Notes: generated by a model from the sequence alone, not told the origin. Shown: positions 25,334 through 34,765, counted from the first letter of the stretch. The stretch is 64,000 bases of DNA from CBDCFV01 sp965261795 (GCA_965261795.1 OZ253476.1:1798001-1862000), one strand, 5' to 3'. Program-made: numbers and translations.

Positions 25334-27643
25334 GTGACATACACAGGCCAGTCTTTGAAACGTTTCGAGGACCACCGGTTGTTGGGTGGAGGAAGCTCCT
25401 ACGTGGATGACATGGACCTCCCTGGGCTGCTCCACGCCGCCGTGTTGCGCAGTCCTCACGCCCACGCCCGCATCGCGTCCATCGACACCTCTCCCGCCAG
25501 CCGGTTGCCGGGGGTGGTTTCAGTGTTCACGGCGGATGACTTTGCTGGAGTGGTTGAAACCCTGCCCACCAGGACAGCCACCGACGCCGACGAAATGCAT
25601 CCGCCGCCCCATCCTATACTCGCCAGAGGCAAGGTAGGCTATGTGGGGCAAGCAGTTGCTATCGTCGTGGCTGAAGACCCCCAAACGGCCCTCGAAGGCA
25701 CGGAACTGGTGGTAGTGGACTACGAGTTGCTGCCTGCGCTGGTTGACGCAGTGGTCGCGAAAGAAGACTCATCCCCTCTGCTGCACGAGGAGTTGGGCAG
25801 CAACGTAGCGTTGCGGACTGTCAACGCCGGCGGAGACTTGGACGCGGCCTTCAGCCAAGCCGACCGGGTGGTGGAGCAACGTTATCACGTCCAGCGGGTG
25901 GCCCCGGCCCCCATGGAGCCGCGCGGTTTGATCGCGAATTACAGCCGGGATGAAGACCTTCTTACGGTCTGGGACTCCACCCAGCACCCCCACGAGGTGC
26001 GGGAGCACTTGGTGGACCTTCTGAAACGCCCGGAGAGCGGCATCCGTGTGATTGCTCCCGATGTTGGGGGAGGCTTTGGAGAGAAAGCCAGCTTCTTCCC
26101 CGAGGAAATCGCCGTTCCCTACATATCCCTGCTTCTGGCCCGTCCCATCAAGTGGCTGGAGGACCGGCAGGGGAACATGCTTTGTTTTCACGGGCGCGGC
26201 CACACCGTTGACGTTGCTGCAGCCGTGAAGAACGACGGCACCCTGTTGGGCATGAAAGTGGACATCGTCGCCGACCTGGGCGCTTACTTCCTCATGTCCA
26301 CCCCCACGGTCCCGGTGTTGACCAGCCACCGCATCACCGGCCCGTACCGCACTCCGGCCATGACCGTCACCGTGCAGGGCGTCCTGACCAACAAGCCGCC
26401 CACCGGGGCGTACCGTGGAGCGGGTGGACCCGAGGCGGCGTTCTGCATGGAGCGCACCATGGACTTGATTGCCGCCGAGTTGGGCATGGACCCCGCAGAC
26501 GTGCGGCGAAAGAATTTCATCCCGCCGGAAGCCTTCCCGTATGAGACTCCCACCGGCATCACCTACGACTCCGGGGAATACGCCCTGGCGTTCGACCGCG
26601 CCGTGGAGATGGCCGACTACGCCGGCTGGCGGGAGCGCGCCAAGCAGCAAGCCGAGGCCGGCGGCCCCCTCATCGGCGTGGGTCTGGCGACTGTGGTCAA
26701 GGGGTCCGGCGCTCGCGTCGCCCGTTTGACCGATCACGCACGGGTAATAGTCGATGCCGACGGGCGGGTCACGGTGCACACCGGCGTTTCTCCTCACGGT
26801 CAAGGGACCGAGACGACCTTCTCGCAAATGGTCGCCGACGAGCTTGGCACCACCCCGTTCAACATCCGCGTCCTCCACAGCGACACCGACGTGCTGCCCC
26901 ACGGCGGCGGAACCTCCGGCAGCCGCGGCATGATCGCCGGCGGCACCGCCATGCACGTGGTATTGCAGGATACGCGGCAAAAGCTGCTGTCCATCGCCGC
27001 CCACCTGCTCCAATGCCCCGCGGAACAAGTGACGTTGGCCGAGGACAAGGCGTTCAACAGCCAACAGCCGGACCAGGAAGTCTCCTTTGCGCAACTTGCC
27101 GCCGCCGCTTACAACGAGGAGTTGCTGCCGCCCGACGAAGAACCCGGCATCGACTTTGTGGGGAGCCACACGCTGACAAGAAGCCCCTACGCCTTCGCAG
27201 CCCATGTAGCCGTGGTAGAGGTTTCTCAAGAAACCGGGACGGTCAACATCCTGAAATATATCGGCGTCCATGACTCGGGCAAGGTTATCAACCCGCTGCT
27301 TTTCGAGGGCCAAGCCCAGGGGGCCATTGCCCAGGGAGTCGGACAAGCTTTGTGGGAGGGCATGGAATACAACGCCGAAGGCCAGCCGTTGACCGGGACC
27401 TTGATGGACTATGCCCTGCCCAAGTCGACGAACATGCCGGCGATGGACTTGGACACTGTTGAAACCCTGTCGGACATCACGCCATACGGGCTGAAGGGCA
27501 TCGGCGAGTTGCCAACACTGGCTGCGCCGGTAGCTGTGGCCAACGCCGTGATGGACGCCCTGTCCAGCGCGGGCGTTCGGCACATCGACACCCCTCTGAC
27601 GCCGGAAAAAGTCTGGCAGGCCCTCCAGACCCGAGGTCAGTAG
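25334..27643 (+). CDS. Xanthine dehydrogenase/CoxL-family molybdopterin subunit
   Basis: Protein of 769 aa with the full large-subunit layout of molybdenum hydroxylases. The N-terminal FEDHRLLGGGSSYVDD and HAAVLRSPHAHARI belong to the ald_Xan_dh_C domain. Cofactor loops follow: GGGFGEKA, GAYRGAGGPEAAF, GTSGSRGMIAGG, and the catalytic-Glu motif KGIGELP near the C-terminus. It would hydroxylate a heterocycle or aldehyde, or oxidise CO. The CO-specific VAYRCSFR loop is absent. The FAD (CoxM) and 2Fe-2S (CoxS) subunit genes are not adjacent. GTG start, AGGAGG 5 nt upstream. Confidence 0.88.
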   Translation: MTYTGQSLKRFEDHRLLGGGSSYVDDMDLPGLLHAAVLRSPHAHARIASIDTSPASRLPGVVSVFTADDFAGVVETLPTRTATDADEMHPPPHPILARGKVGYVGQAVAIVVAEDPQTALEGTELVVVDYELLPALVDAVVAKEDSSPLLHEELGSNVALRTVNAGGDLDAAFSQADRVVEQRYHVQRVAPAPMEPRGLIANYSRDEDLLTVWDSTQHPHEVREHLVDLLKRPESGIRVIAPDVGGGFGEKASFFPEEIAVPYISLLLARPIKWLEDRQGNMLCFHGRGHTVDVAAAVKNDGTLLGMKVDIVADLGAYFLMSTPTVPVLTSHRITGPYRTPAMTVTVQGVLTNKPPTGAYRGAGGPEAAFCMERTMDLIAAELGMDPADVRRKNFIPPEAFPYETPTGITYDSGEYALAFDRAVEMADYAGWRERAKQQAEAGGPLIGVGLATVVKGSGARVARLTDHARVIVDADGRVTVHTGVSPHGQGTETTFSQMVADELGTTPFNIRVLHSDTDVLPHGGGTSGSRGMIAGGTAMHVVLQDTRQKLLSIAAHLLQCPAEQVTLAEDKAFNSQQPDQEVSFAQLAAAAYNEELLPPDEEPGIDFVGSHTLTRSPYAFAAHVAVVEVSQETGTVNILKYIGVHDSGKVINPLLFEGQAQGAIAQGVGQALWEGMEYNAEGQPLTGTLMDYALPKSTNMPAMDLDTVETLSDITPYGLKGIGELPTLAAPVAVANAVMDALSSAGVRHIDTPLTPEKVWQALQTRGQ

Positions 27644-27651
27644 GCGGGCCC

Positions 27652-28539
27652 ATGACGGACGGAACCCCGGACCGGCACGCCCTGAACGTCGCCCGAGCCG
27701 TCCAGAAAGAAGTGGCTCCGGCTATGGTAATCCTTTTCGGCTCGAGAGCCACTGGGCGGCACCGCGAACACTCTGACATTGACCTCCTGGTAATAGCCGG
27801 CGACAGCAGCAAACAAGGGGCGGAGATTGGCGCGCGGAACGCCGCCTATGCTTATATGAAATCTAACCCCCCAAGATTGGGATTAGACGTTATCGGCATG
27901 ACCAGAAAGGAGTTTGACTATCGCCGAAGAGCAAAACAGCATGTCGCGGGCCAGGCCGCCCGGTACGGGGTGATAATGAATGGCGAAACACTGGGACCTA
28001 CGCCGCACTACGAGGACGGTTATCCTGCCCACTGGCCGGAAACAAGACAGCGCATCCAGAACGCGGAAGAATACCACCACCACTTCAACGAAATGGTCGA
28101 CGAAAACCATTGGAATCAAAAGACCCTGGGTTTTCTGGCTCAGCAGGCTGTCGAAAACGCTCTGAAAGGCTGGCTGTCAGCCTACAACGACGACAGGACT
28201 TTCGGGCACGAACTTACCGCCCTTTGGAGGGACGCCGAGGGCATCGAGGACTGGAGCAACCCGGAGTTGGGTCCTCACCACGAGTCCATGACAAGACTGT
28301 TCGACTACATAAAGTACGAAGACCCTATGCAAACCGGTGAACAAACCGACTGGCTTACCAAGTACGGCGTGATATACCGCTACGCCGGCGCTTCCTATCA
28401 AATGACCCAGGAAGAACGGCTGCAACTGAGAGAAAGGATAAACGACGCCGTCAACTCCGTGGTCGAACGAGTCCACGCCATCAGCGGGACCGCGGAATCC
28501 GACGTTTACCCGGAAGGAATCAAACCTTGGGAAACCTGA
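27652..28539 (+). CDS. MNT-HEPN fusion (nucleotidyltransferase plus HEPN)
   Basis: Protein of 295 aa. An N-terminal minimal nucleotidyltransferase has VILFGSRATGRHREHSDIDLLVI (the GSxxxG and DxD metal site). It is followed from about residue 135 by a HEPN-type helical domain (YHHHFNEMVDENHWNQKTLGFLAQQAVENALKGWLSAY). In two-gene MNT/HEPN systems the HEPN protein is an RNase toxin silenced by AMPylation; here both lie in one chain. The HEPN Rx4-6H motif is not obvious, so it may be inactive or a different subtype. It begins 8 nt after the CoxL-like gene. Confidence 0.75.
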   Translation: MTDGTPDRHALNVARAVQKEVAPAMVILFGSRATGRHREHSDIDLLVIAGDSSKQGAEIGARNAAYAYMKSNPPRLGLDVIGMTRKEFDYRRRAKQHVAGQAARYGVIMNGETLGPTPHYEDGYPAHWPETRQRIQNAEEYHHHFNEMVDENHWNQKTLGFLAQQAVENALKGWLSAYNDDRTFGHELTALWRDAEGIEDWSNPELGPHHESMTRLFDYIKYEDPMQTGEQTDWLTKYGVIYRYAGASYQMTQEERLQLRERINDAVNSVVERVHAISGTAESDVYPEGIKPWET

Positions 28540-28562
28540 TTTGCGGGAAGAATAATTTCCCA

Positions 28563-28643
28563 TGGGAATTTGGTAACCTCACCAACTTGGAGCAGTTGTA
28601 TCTGGACCATAAAACTACAGGTGTCGTGGTCGAATACACATGA
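28563..28643 (+). pseudogene. Leucine-rich-repeat remnant
   Basis: About 26 codons read WEFGNLTNLEQLYLDHKTTG before a stop, an almost perfect bacterial LRR unit (GNLTNLExLxLdxNxLtG). No start codon or further repeats are present. It is probably debris of a lost LRR protein in the gap after the MNT-HEPN gene. Confidence 0.5.
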
Positions 28644-28698
28644 TAGTCATGCCAACAGTAGCAGCACGTTGTTGACGAATTAGGTATTGAGTGGTGGT

Positions 28699-28995
28699 GT
28701 GGCAGGGGATGACTATGAAATCCACGTCCGCGGAAGAGTTTATACTTACTCCAGGCATTTCATTCAAAATCTTCCTACGCGGCCAGAAGCCACGAAGGAA
28801 TATATCGAGTACGTGTTGCTCAATCCATCCTATCAAGAAAGGCAGGGCCCCAGGCGTATAATTTATTGGAGATATGTTCCCAGGTTAGGTAAACACATGA
28901 AAGTCGTAGAAGACCAGTTGCCGACAGGAGAATTACAGATATTGTCAGCCCATTGCCCAAGGCAAAATCCACCGGACGAGGCAACCCATGAATAA
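28699..28995 (+). CDS. DUF4258-like protein, possible toxin
   Basis: Protein of about 98 aa: YEIHVRGRVYTYSRHF, then PSYQERQGPRRIIYWRYVPRLGKHMKVVED. This pattern (HA/YSxHF start, later RIIYWRxxP and K-VVV-strand) fits DUF4258, a RelE/barnase-like small nuclease fold often paired with DUF2283. The start is uncertain: GTG at 28699 or TTG at 28687. It overlaps the next gene by 8 bp, so the two are translationally coupled, like a toxin-antitoxin pair. Confidence 0.6.
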   Translation: MAGDDYEIHVRGRVYTYSRHFIQNLPTRPEATKEYIEYVLLNPSYQERQGPRRIIYWRYVPRLGKHMKVVEDQLPTGELQILSAHCPRQNPPDEATHE

Positions 28996-29428
28996 GACCC
29001 AATTGAAAGTGTCTTATCTGTCTAATGTCGTGGACTTGTCTACAGGTGAAGTAACCAGCGGGTCTTGGATGATTGCCGATAACCTGGCGGTGTTTTTTGC
29101 TCAAGGAGAGGACAGGGCGGTTGAGATTGAGCTTTTGGAAGGCGCCGAAACTCTTCTGCCTCACCTGCTCCCGGAGGAATTTGGGGATGTCTGGCCCCCT
29201 ACCAAGTGGCAGCCCAAGGTGGCTTACGACCGGGAACGGGACATCCTACGGTTGTTTAACGATGATACACCCGTGACGTCCCACACCGTTGCCGAAAACT
29301 TGGTAGTCGGTTGGAACGAAAAAGGTAGACCGGTTTCCGCAGAGATTTTGGGTGCTGCCAAGTTGCTTCTGCCTTACTTGTTGCCCTTGTCGACGGACGT
29401 TCGGGACGGGTCGAATTTCTCCGTCTAG
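28988..29428 (+). CDS. DUF2283 protein, possible antitoxin
   Basis: Protein of 146 aa with two DUF2283-type repeats. The first is residues 5-60 (VSYLSNVVDLSTG, NLAVFFAQGEDRAVEIELLEGAETLLP). The second is residues 75-130 (VAYDRERDILRLFNDD, NLVVGWNEKGRPVSAEILGAAKLLLP). DUF2283 genes commonly sit next to DUF4258 genes. The double repeat is longer than the usual single-domain form. Antitoxin function is inferred from context only. Confidence 0.7.
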   Translation: MNKTQLKVSYLSNVVDLSTGEVTSGSWMIADNLAVFFAQGEDRAVEIELLEGAETLLPHLLPEEFGDVWPPTKWQPKVAYDRERDILRLFNDDTPVTSHTVAENLVVGWNEKGRPVSAEILGAAKLLLPYLLPLSTDVRDGSNFSV

Positions 29429-29532
29429 CCGCTAATCCTCAATAACATTCCCCCCGGACTTCCATCCGGCACAACCCGATTGCCCTCGTCGATTTTCGGC
29501 ATGACCGTCCGCCAACGGTTCAAATAAAATAA

Positions 29533-29561
29533 TTGACATTAAACTGGCTGCGTTATTTAAT
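29533..29561 (+). promoter_or_regulatory. Strong sigma-70-type promoter before DUF1800 operon
   Basis: TTGACA (consensus -35), a 17-bp spacer and TTTAAT (5 of 6 matches to the -10), in an AT-rich patch that stands out from the high-GC surroundings. About 110 nt of leader would precede the DUF1800 start codon. Confidence 0.7.
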
Positions 29562-29675
29562 ATAAGCTTAACAATTTAAGAGTTGTTTGGATGCTCGGAA
29601 TTGGGGATAATCGTGGTGCCGGTACGGAGACAGGCCGGTAATACAATTACGACAACCTAAGGGAAGGAGTGGACT

Positions 29676-31100
29676 ATGGCTGACCAGGATATCGCTTTAA
29701 TGGCCCATCTGCTCCGTCGGGCTGGTTTCGGCGCAAGCCGCGACGAAATCGAACGGAGAGTAGCCCAAGGTTATGACAGCGTGGTCGAAGAGCTGTTGGA
29801 GGCTGGTGACGATCCGGGCATCGACGAAGACTTGATGTACCGGGCGTATCCGTCTTACTTCGACAGGGGTGCGATAGAGACCGGACAGACCGAGTGGGTC
29901 TACCGGATGATCAACAATAAGTACCAGTTGCAAGAGAAGATGTCCCTTTTCTGGCACACCATTTTCTGTTCAGGCGACAACAAGGTAGACAACGCCCGCA
30001 GTACCTCCGTCCAGATAGACAAGTTCCGGGAACAGGGTATGGGCAACTTCCAGGACCTGCTGCTGATGCTGTCCACCGATCCCGCCATGCTTTACTACTT
30101 GGACAACATTGAGAGCCACAAGACCGCCGTCAATGAAAACTACGGCCGCGAGCTCCTGGAGCTGTTCTCCATGGGCGTCGGCAAAGACGGCGACTTCAAC
30201 TATACCGAGGATGACGTCAAGGCCTGCGCCCGCGCCTTCACCGGTTGGAACCTGGCCCCGACAATCCCGGTGTTCCCTTACGGGCGGACACCCTTCTTCT
30301 TCCGTTTCGACCCCGCCGACCATGATTACGGCGAAAAGACCTTCCTGGGTGAGACCGGCAATTGGGACGGGGGAGACATAGTCAAAATAATTAGCAAGCA
30401 ACCGGCCACCGCCCGGTTCATCGCAAGGAAGATGTACGACTTCTTCGTCGCCGACGAGCCCCCGGTCCCGGCTTGGCGCCAAAGCGCCCCCAGGGACCCG
30501 GAAGCAATCGCTACCCTGGAGAAGGCCTACTTCGACTCCGGGTACGAAATAAAGGCGATGTTGCAGGCCCTCTTTACCTCCGACTTCTTCAAGTCTGAAG
30601 CGGCGCATTACGCCAAGGTCAAAAGCCCCGCCGACGTTGTAATCAGCGTCCTCAGAATGGTGGGAGACCACACCACGCCCAGGCCGGGGCTGTTCTTCGT
30701 CGCGATGGAACCCAAGTACATGGGCATGGACCTGCTGAACCCCCCCACGGTGGAAGGTTGGCACATGGGCGCGGAATGGATCAACAGCGGCACGTTAATC
30801 GACCGGATCAACTTCGCCGCCGGACTGCTTGGCGATACCAGCCTGCCCGGAGTGCAGTCGATGGTTTCCAGGCTTATGGACCAAGGCGACACCGTGACCG
30901 CAGACGGCTTCGTTAGCGGGTGCTTGGACTTGGTCGGGCCTCTTTCAGTGGCCGAGGAGACCCAGGATGAGCTGGTGTCCCATGTTGCGGCGGGCGGCGA
31001 ACTTCGCCACGCCACCGACTCCGAACGGCAGGACTTCACCCGCCGCGCCAGCGAGATGCTCCAGATGATCGCAACCACATCCGAGTTCCAATTCGGCTAG
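29676..31100 (+). CDS. DUF1800 family protein
   Basis: Protein of 474 aa with the DUF1800 hallmarks: LLRRAGFGASRDEIE at the N-terminus, MSLFWHTIFCSG, NENYGRELLELFSMGVG, ARAFTGWNL, and the C-terminal NPPTVEGWHMGAEWINSGTL. DUF1800 and DUF1501 proteins are almost always encoded together, usually exported, and of unknown function. No signal peptide is evident here. It has AAGGAG 7 nt before the ATG and is the first gene of a three-gene operon. Confidence 0.88.
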   Translation: MADQDIALMAHLLRRAGFGASRDEIERRVAQGYDSVVEELLEAGDDPGIDEDLMYRAYPSYFDRGAIETGQTEWVYRMINNKYQLQEKMSLFWHTIFCSGDNKVDNARSTSVQIDKFREQGMGNFQDLLLMLSTDPAMLYYLDNIESHKTAVNENYGRELLELFSMGVGKDGDFNYTEDDVKACARAFTGWNLAPTIPVFPYGRTPFFFRFDPADHDYGEKTFLGETGNWDGGDIVKIISKQPATARFIARKMYDFFVADEPPVPAWRQSAPRDPEAIATLEKAYFDSGYEIKAMLQALFTSDFFKSEAAHYAKVKSPADVVISVLRMVGDHTTPRPGLFFVAMEPKYMGMDLLNPPTVEGWHMGAEWINSGTLIDRINFAAGLLGDTSLPGVQSMVSRLMDQGDTVTADGFVSGCLDLVGPLSVAEETQDELVSHVAAGGELRHATDSERQDFTRRASEMLQMIATTSEFQFG

Positions 31101-31135
31101 ACATTCTCCTAGATTATCGTTTAGGGAGGACGAAC

Positions 31136-32272
31136 ATGGTTTCCACCAAGAAAGACCCAGTACTGGCAGTCCTTTCCCTCTCCGGGGGAAACGACTTTAT
31201 GAACACGGTCATCCCTTATGCCAATCCCCTCTATCGGGACTACCGGCCTGCTCTGGCTATCCCGGAAGACCAGTTGTTGCCGCTTAACGACGAGTTGGCC
31301 TTCCACCCGGCAATGGCGCCGCTGATGAAGTACTGGAACGAAGGGAAACTGGCCATCATCCTGGGAATCGGCTACCCGCATCCCAGCTTGTCCCACTTCC
31401 GCGCCATGGACATCTGGGCTACCTGCGAGCCGGATGAACTTGGCTTGATTGGCTGGCTCGGCAGTGTCATCCAGGACTTGGACCCCAAAGCCGAGAACGT
31501 CTTGACCGGCGTCAACTTTGGCCGCGGTCTGCCCAGAGCTATGGCCAAGGACGGCGTTCCGGTAGCATCCGTCGGGGACCTCGGCAGCTACGGCCTGCTT
31601 ACCGACATAGAGCAGGAAGACCAGCGCACCCAGGCCCTGGACCTCTTCGGGCGCATGTATTCCCCCGCCATTGGGCGCGGCGCGGTCAACGATTACATCC
31701 GGCGCACCGGCGTGGAAGCCATGGCCGGCGCGGATATCCTGGGCACCGCCCCCGGGAAGTACACTTCCAGCATCGAATACGGCAACAGCGCCGTTGGCTC
31801 TTACCTGAGGGATATGGTGCAGGTGCACAACGCTGGCTTCGACACCAGGGTCCTGTTCACCACCGCCCCCTACAACATCTTCGACACACATGCCAACCAA
31901 GCCGTGGGGCACTCCAACCTGCTGTTGGATATATCCTCCAACGTGGACTGCTTCATGTCCGACTTGCGGGAGCATGACCTAAGCGACGAAGTAACGCTGC
32001 TCTTCTACTCCGAGTTCGGGCGCCGCGCCATGGACAACGGTTCCGGCACCGACCACGGCACCGGCGGCGTGGCCTTCGCCGTTGGCGAGCATGTCAAAGG
32101 CGGCATCTATGGAGAATACCCGTCCCTCGAGATGGATAAGCTGGAAGAGGGCGGCAATTTGCTCCACAACGTTGATTTCCGCCAAGCCTACTCCACCATC
32201 CTGGACCGGTGGATGGGTCTGGACGCCAAGTCCATTGTCGGCGGAAACTATGAACAATTGGACTTTCTGTAA
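31136..32272 (+). CDS. DUF1501 family protein
   Basis: Protein of 378 aa of the DUF1501 (sulfatase/alkaline-phosphatase-like) family. Marks are VLSLSGGNDFMNTVIPY near the N-terminus, HPAMAPLMKYWNEGKLAIILGIGYPHPSLSHFRAMDIW, and the C-terminal SEFGRRAMDNGSGTDHGTGGVAFAVG, which carries the metal-site-like residues. It follows the DUF1800 gene by 35 nt with GGGAGG before the ATG. The usual N-terminal Tat signal is absent, so secretion is uncertain. Confidence 0.88.
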   Translation: MVSTKKDPVLAVLSLSGGNDFMNTVIPYANPLYRDYRPALAIPEDQLLPLNDELAFHPAMAPLMKYWNEGKLAIILGIGYPHPSLSHFRAMDIWATCEPDELGLIGWLGSVIQDLDPKAENVLTGVNFGRGLPRAMAKDGVPVASVGDLGSYGLLTDIEQEDQRTQALDLFGRMYSPAIGRGAVNDYIRRTGVEAMAGADILGTAPGKYTSSIEYGNSAVGSYLRDMVQVHNAGFDTRVLFTTAPYNIFDTHANQAVGHSNLLLDISSNVDCFMSDLREHDLSDEVTLLFYSEFGRRAMDNGSGTDHGTGGVAFAVGEHVKGGIYGEYPSLEMDKLEEGGNLLHNVDFRQAYSTILDRWMGLDAKSIVGGNYEQLDFL

Positions 32273-32333
32273 GCCCGTGCCATGGATTAGAAGACTATGG
32301 CAATCAACCTCGGCGATCTTGAGGAGGTAACCG

Positions 32334-33398
32334 ATGGCAAGCGTGTTCTTGGGCATCAATGATCGGACCTACACCTACTCCTACGTAGCGGGCCGGTCCG
32401 AGTTCCAGGGAACGGGGTTCCGCAATCCGATGGACTTTGCCTTGGCGCCGGACGACGTCATCTACGTGGTTAACCGGTCCTACGAGTCCCGGCCCGACGG
32501 CACTCGCATCAACATGTGGCGGATAGACGAGGACGGAGAGGAAGAGTACATCACCGAGTTCGGCTCCTATGGCGAAGGCAAAGGACAGTTCATCTGGCCC
32601 ATGGCCGTCGCCGTGGACAGCGAGACCAACGTCTACGTGTCCGACGAGTGGATGAACCGCATCAACATCTACAACAAGGATGGCGAGTTCCTCAGTGATT
32701 GGGGGACTCAAGGCTCCGGGGACGGCGAGTTGAATCGGCCCGCCGGTTTGGCAATTACCCCGGACGACCTCATCTACGTTGTGGACAGCGCCAACCACAG
32801 GGTCCAGAAGTTCACCCTGGACGGGCAATACATCAGCCAATTCGGCTCCCAGGGCAGCGGCCCCGGTCAGTTGGACACTCCTTGGGGCATCTGCTTGGAC
32901 AAGCACGGCAACATATTCGTCGCCGACTGGCGCAACGACCGCATCCAGCAGTTCAGCCCCGAGGGCGAGTGGCAAGCCAGCTTCGGCCAGCCCGGCAGCG
33001 GCGGCAACGCCCACATTGCACGGGACAAGGGCGGCATCGAGCGCTACGAAGCGCCCGTAGGCCTGTTTAACCGGCCCGCTGGCGTCTGTGTCGATGACGA
33101 CGGCGACATCTACGTGGCCGACTGGCTGAACAACAGGGTCCAAGTGCTGACCCCCGACGGCCGGTACATCACCGAGTTTACCGGCGACGCCGGTCTCTCC
33201 AAGCTGGGCGTTGAAAAGATCAGGTCCAACCCGGACATGGTCCGTCAGCGCAATGGCGTGCGGGACTTTACTCCCGAGAAGGTGCTGTGGGCTCCCACCG
33301 CCGTGAGGGTTGACCATCGCGGCCGTGTCCTCGTGGCCGATACCACCAGGCACCGGTTCCAGATATACCAGAAGAATACGGAGCCGGTTTTGGTGTAA
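32334..33398 (+). CDS. NHL-repeat beta-propeller protein
   Basis: Protein of 354 aa with at least five NHL repeats, e.g. GQFIWPMAVAVDSETNVYVSD, GELNRPAGLAITPDDLIYVVD, GQLDTPWGICLDKHGNIFVAD, LFNRPAGVCVDDDGDIYVAD, and a last one ending RVLVAD. They would form a six-bladed propeller, a binding or enzymatic scaffold. No signal peptide. AGGAGG lies 6 nt before the ATG. It is the last gene of the DUF1800-DUF1501 operon, closed by a terminator; a joint role with the two upstream proteins is likely but unknown. Confidence 0.85.
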   Translation: MASVFLGINDRTYTYSYVAGRSEFQGTGFRNPMDFALAPDDVIYVVNRSYESRPDGTRINMWRIDEDGEEEYITEFGSYGEGKGQFIWPMAVAVDSETNVYVSDEWMNRINIYNKDGEFLSDWGTQGSGDGELNRPAGLAITPDDLIYVVDSANHRVQKFTLDGQYISQFGSQGSGPGQLDTPWGICLDKHGNIFVADWRNDRIQQFSPEGEWQASFGQPGSGGNAHIARDKGGIERYEAPVGLFNRPAGVCVDDDGDIYVADWLNNRVQVLTPDGRYITEFTGDAGLSKLGVEKIRSNPDMVRQRNGVRDFTPEKVLWAPTAVRVDHRGRVLVADTTRHRFQIYQKNTEPVLV

Positions 33399-33437
33399 TA
33401 CCGGAAGCCTTCCCGGGCTCTTGCTGAGTCCATGGCC

Positions 33438-33474
33438 GAACAGCCCGCGATAACCTCGTGGGCTGTTCCATTTT
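33438..33474 (+). terminator. Rho-independent terminator of the DUF1800 operon
   Basis: GAACAGCCC and GGGCTGTTC pair (9 bp, extended by CGA/TCG around an internal mismatch) and are followed by CATTTTCAT. It lies 40 nt after the NHL gene stop. Confidence 0.7.
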
Positions 33475-33604
33475 CATAACTCAGCCGCTATCATTGACCC
33501 ATCGCCGGACCGGTTTGCGGTCCTGGTGCAAGCAAGCTGAAACACCCTTGACCCAACCATGTCAATAAAGACCGGGTTAAGGTCTAAGTCAGGAGGGATT
33601 CGCA

Positions 33605-34684
33605 GTGGAATACGGACTTTTTATGATGCCGCTTCACCCGCCTCGGAGGTCTTACGCCGATTCCTACGATAGGGACGTGGAGTTGCTGGTGCTGGCCGAC
33701 AAGCTGGGGTACCACGAGGCTTGGGTAGGGGAGCACATTACCGAGGTCTGGGAAAACGCCCCGGTGCCGGAACTGATTATCGCCCAAGCGTTGGCCCTTA
33801 CCGAAAACATCATTTTAGCCACGGGCGTAACCATGCTTCCTTTGCACCACCCGGTCGATACAGCCCACCGCATAGCGATGCTGGACCACATGGCCAGGGG
33901 GCGTTTCTACTGGGGTATCGGCATCAGGTCCCTTCCGACCGACCTGCATCTCTACGGTATAGAGTACAGCTCCATGGACGAGGTGCGGGAGCAGGGGCAA
34001 GAAGCCTTGGACGTCATTCTTTCCCTTTGGCAGGCGGAAGACGGCCACTTTGGCTACGAGGGCAAGTACTACCAGGTGCACGCGCCGGAAATCGACCCCG
34101 AACTGGAACGCCGGCTCTATTACAAACCCTACCAGCAGCCGCATCCGCCCATTGGCGTTGCGGCCACCACCCCCGGCGGCGACACCATACGCATGGCTGG
34201 GGAACGCGGTTGGATACCAATGACCAACGTGCCGTCCCAACACGTGCCTGGGCTATGGGAGACCATGGAGGCGGGAGCGGCCAGTGCCGGAAGGACCGCT
34301 GACCGGGGCGAGTTGCGTCTGGGCCGTGACGTGTATGTTGGGAAGACTTCCCAGTCTGCCCGGGAAGAAGCCCGTGAAGTGCTGGGCAGGCCCTTTAACG
34401 AACACCAATGGATCAACCGTAAAGCGGGAGGCATGTTGGGTGCGTTGAAGCTGGATCCCAACATGTCGGACGAAGCGGTGGATGTGGACTACATGATGGA
34501 TAACGTCTGGATCGTCGGCGACCCCCAGGAGTGTGCCGACAAAATCCGCCAGCACTACGAAGAAGTCGGAGGATTTGGGCACCTGTTGACCATCACCCAC
34601 GACCCGGACGACCATTCCCTGATGCAGAACTCCATGCGCCGGTTGGTGGAGGACGTGGCTCCCTTGATCGAAGACTTGGCGTAG
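33605..34684 (+). CDS. LLM class flavin-dependent monooxygenase
   Basis: Protein of 359 aa of the bacterial-luciferase-like family: EYGLFMMPLHPP, LLVLADKLGYHEAWVGEHITE, IILATGVTMLPLHHPVDTAHRIAMLDHMARGRFYWGIGIRS, and a C-terminal WIVGDPQECADKI. It would use FMNH2 or F420H2 and oxygen on an unknown organic substrate; such genes are numerous in SAR202-type genomes. GTG start with AGGAGGG 8 nt upstream. It is transcribed alone between two terminator- or gap-bounded units. Confidence 0.88.
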   Translation: MEYGLFMMPLHPPRRSYADSYDRDVELLVLADKLGYHEAWVGEHITEVWENAPVPELIIAQALALTENIILATGVTMLPLHHPVDTAHRIAMLDHMARGRFYWGIGIRSLPTDLHLYGIEYSSMDEVREQGQEALDVILSLWQAEDGHFGYEGKYYQVHAPEIDPELERRLYYKPYQQPHPPIGVAATTPGGDTIRMAGERGWIPMTNVPSQHVPGLWETMEAGAASAGRTADRGELRLGRDVYVGKTSQSAREEAREVLGRPFNEHQWINRKAGGMLGALKLDPNMSDEAVDVDYMMDNVWIVGDPQECADKIRQHYEEVGGFGHLLTITHDPDDHSLMQNSMRRLVEDVAPLIEDLA

Positions 34685-34765
34685 CAGCGTCTGCGTCCCT
34701 ATACAAAAAGATGGGCTATCCCGTACCTTGGAGTCCGTTAATCGTGCAGTGATACAATCCACGCG

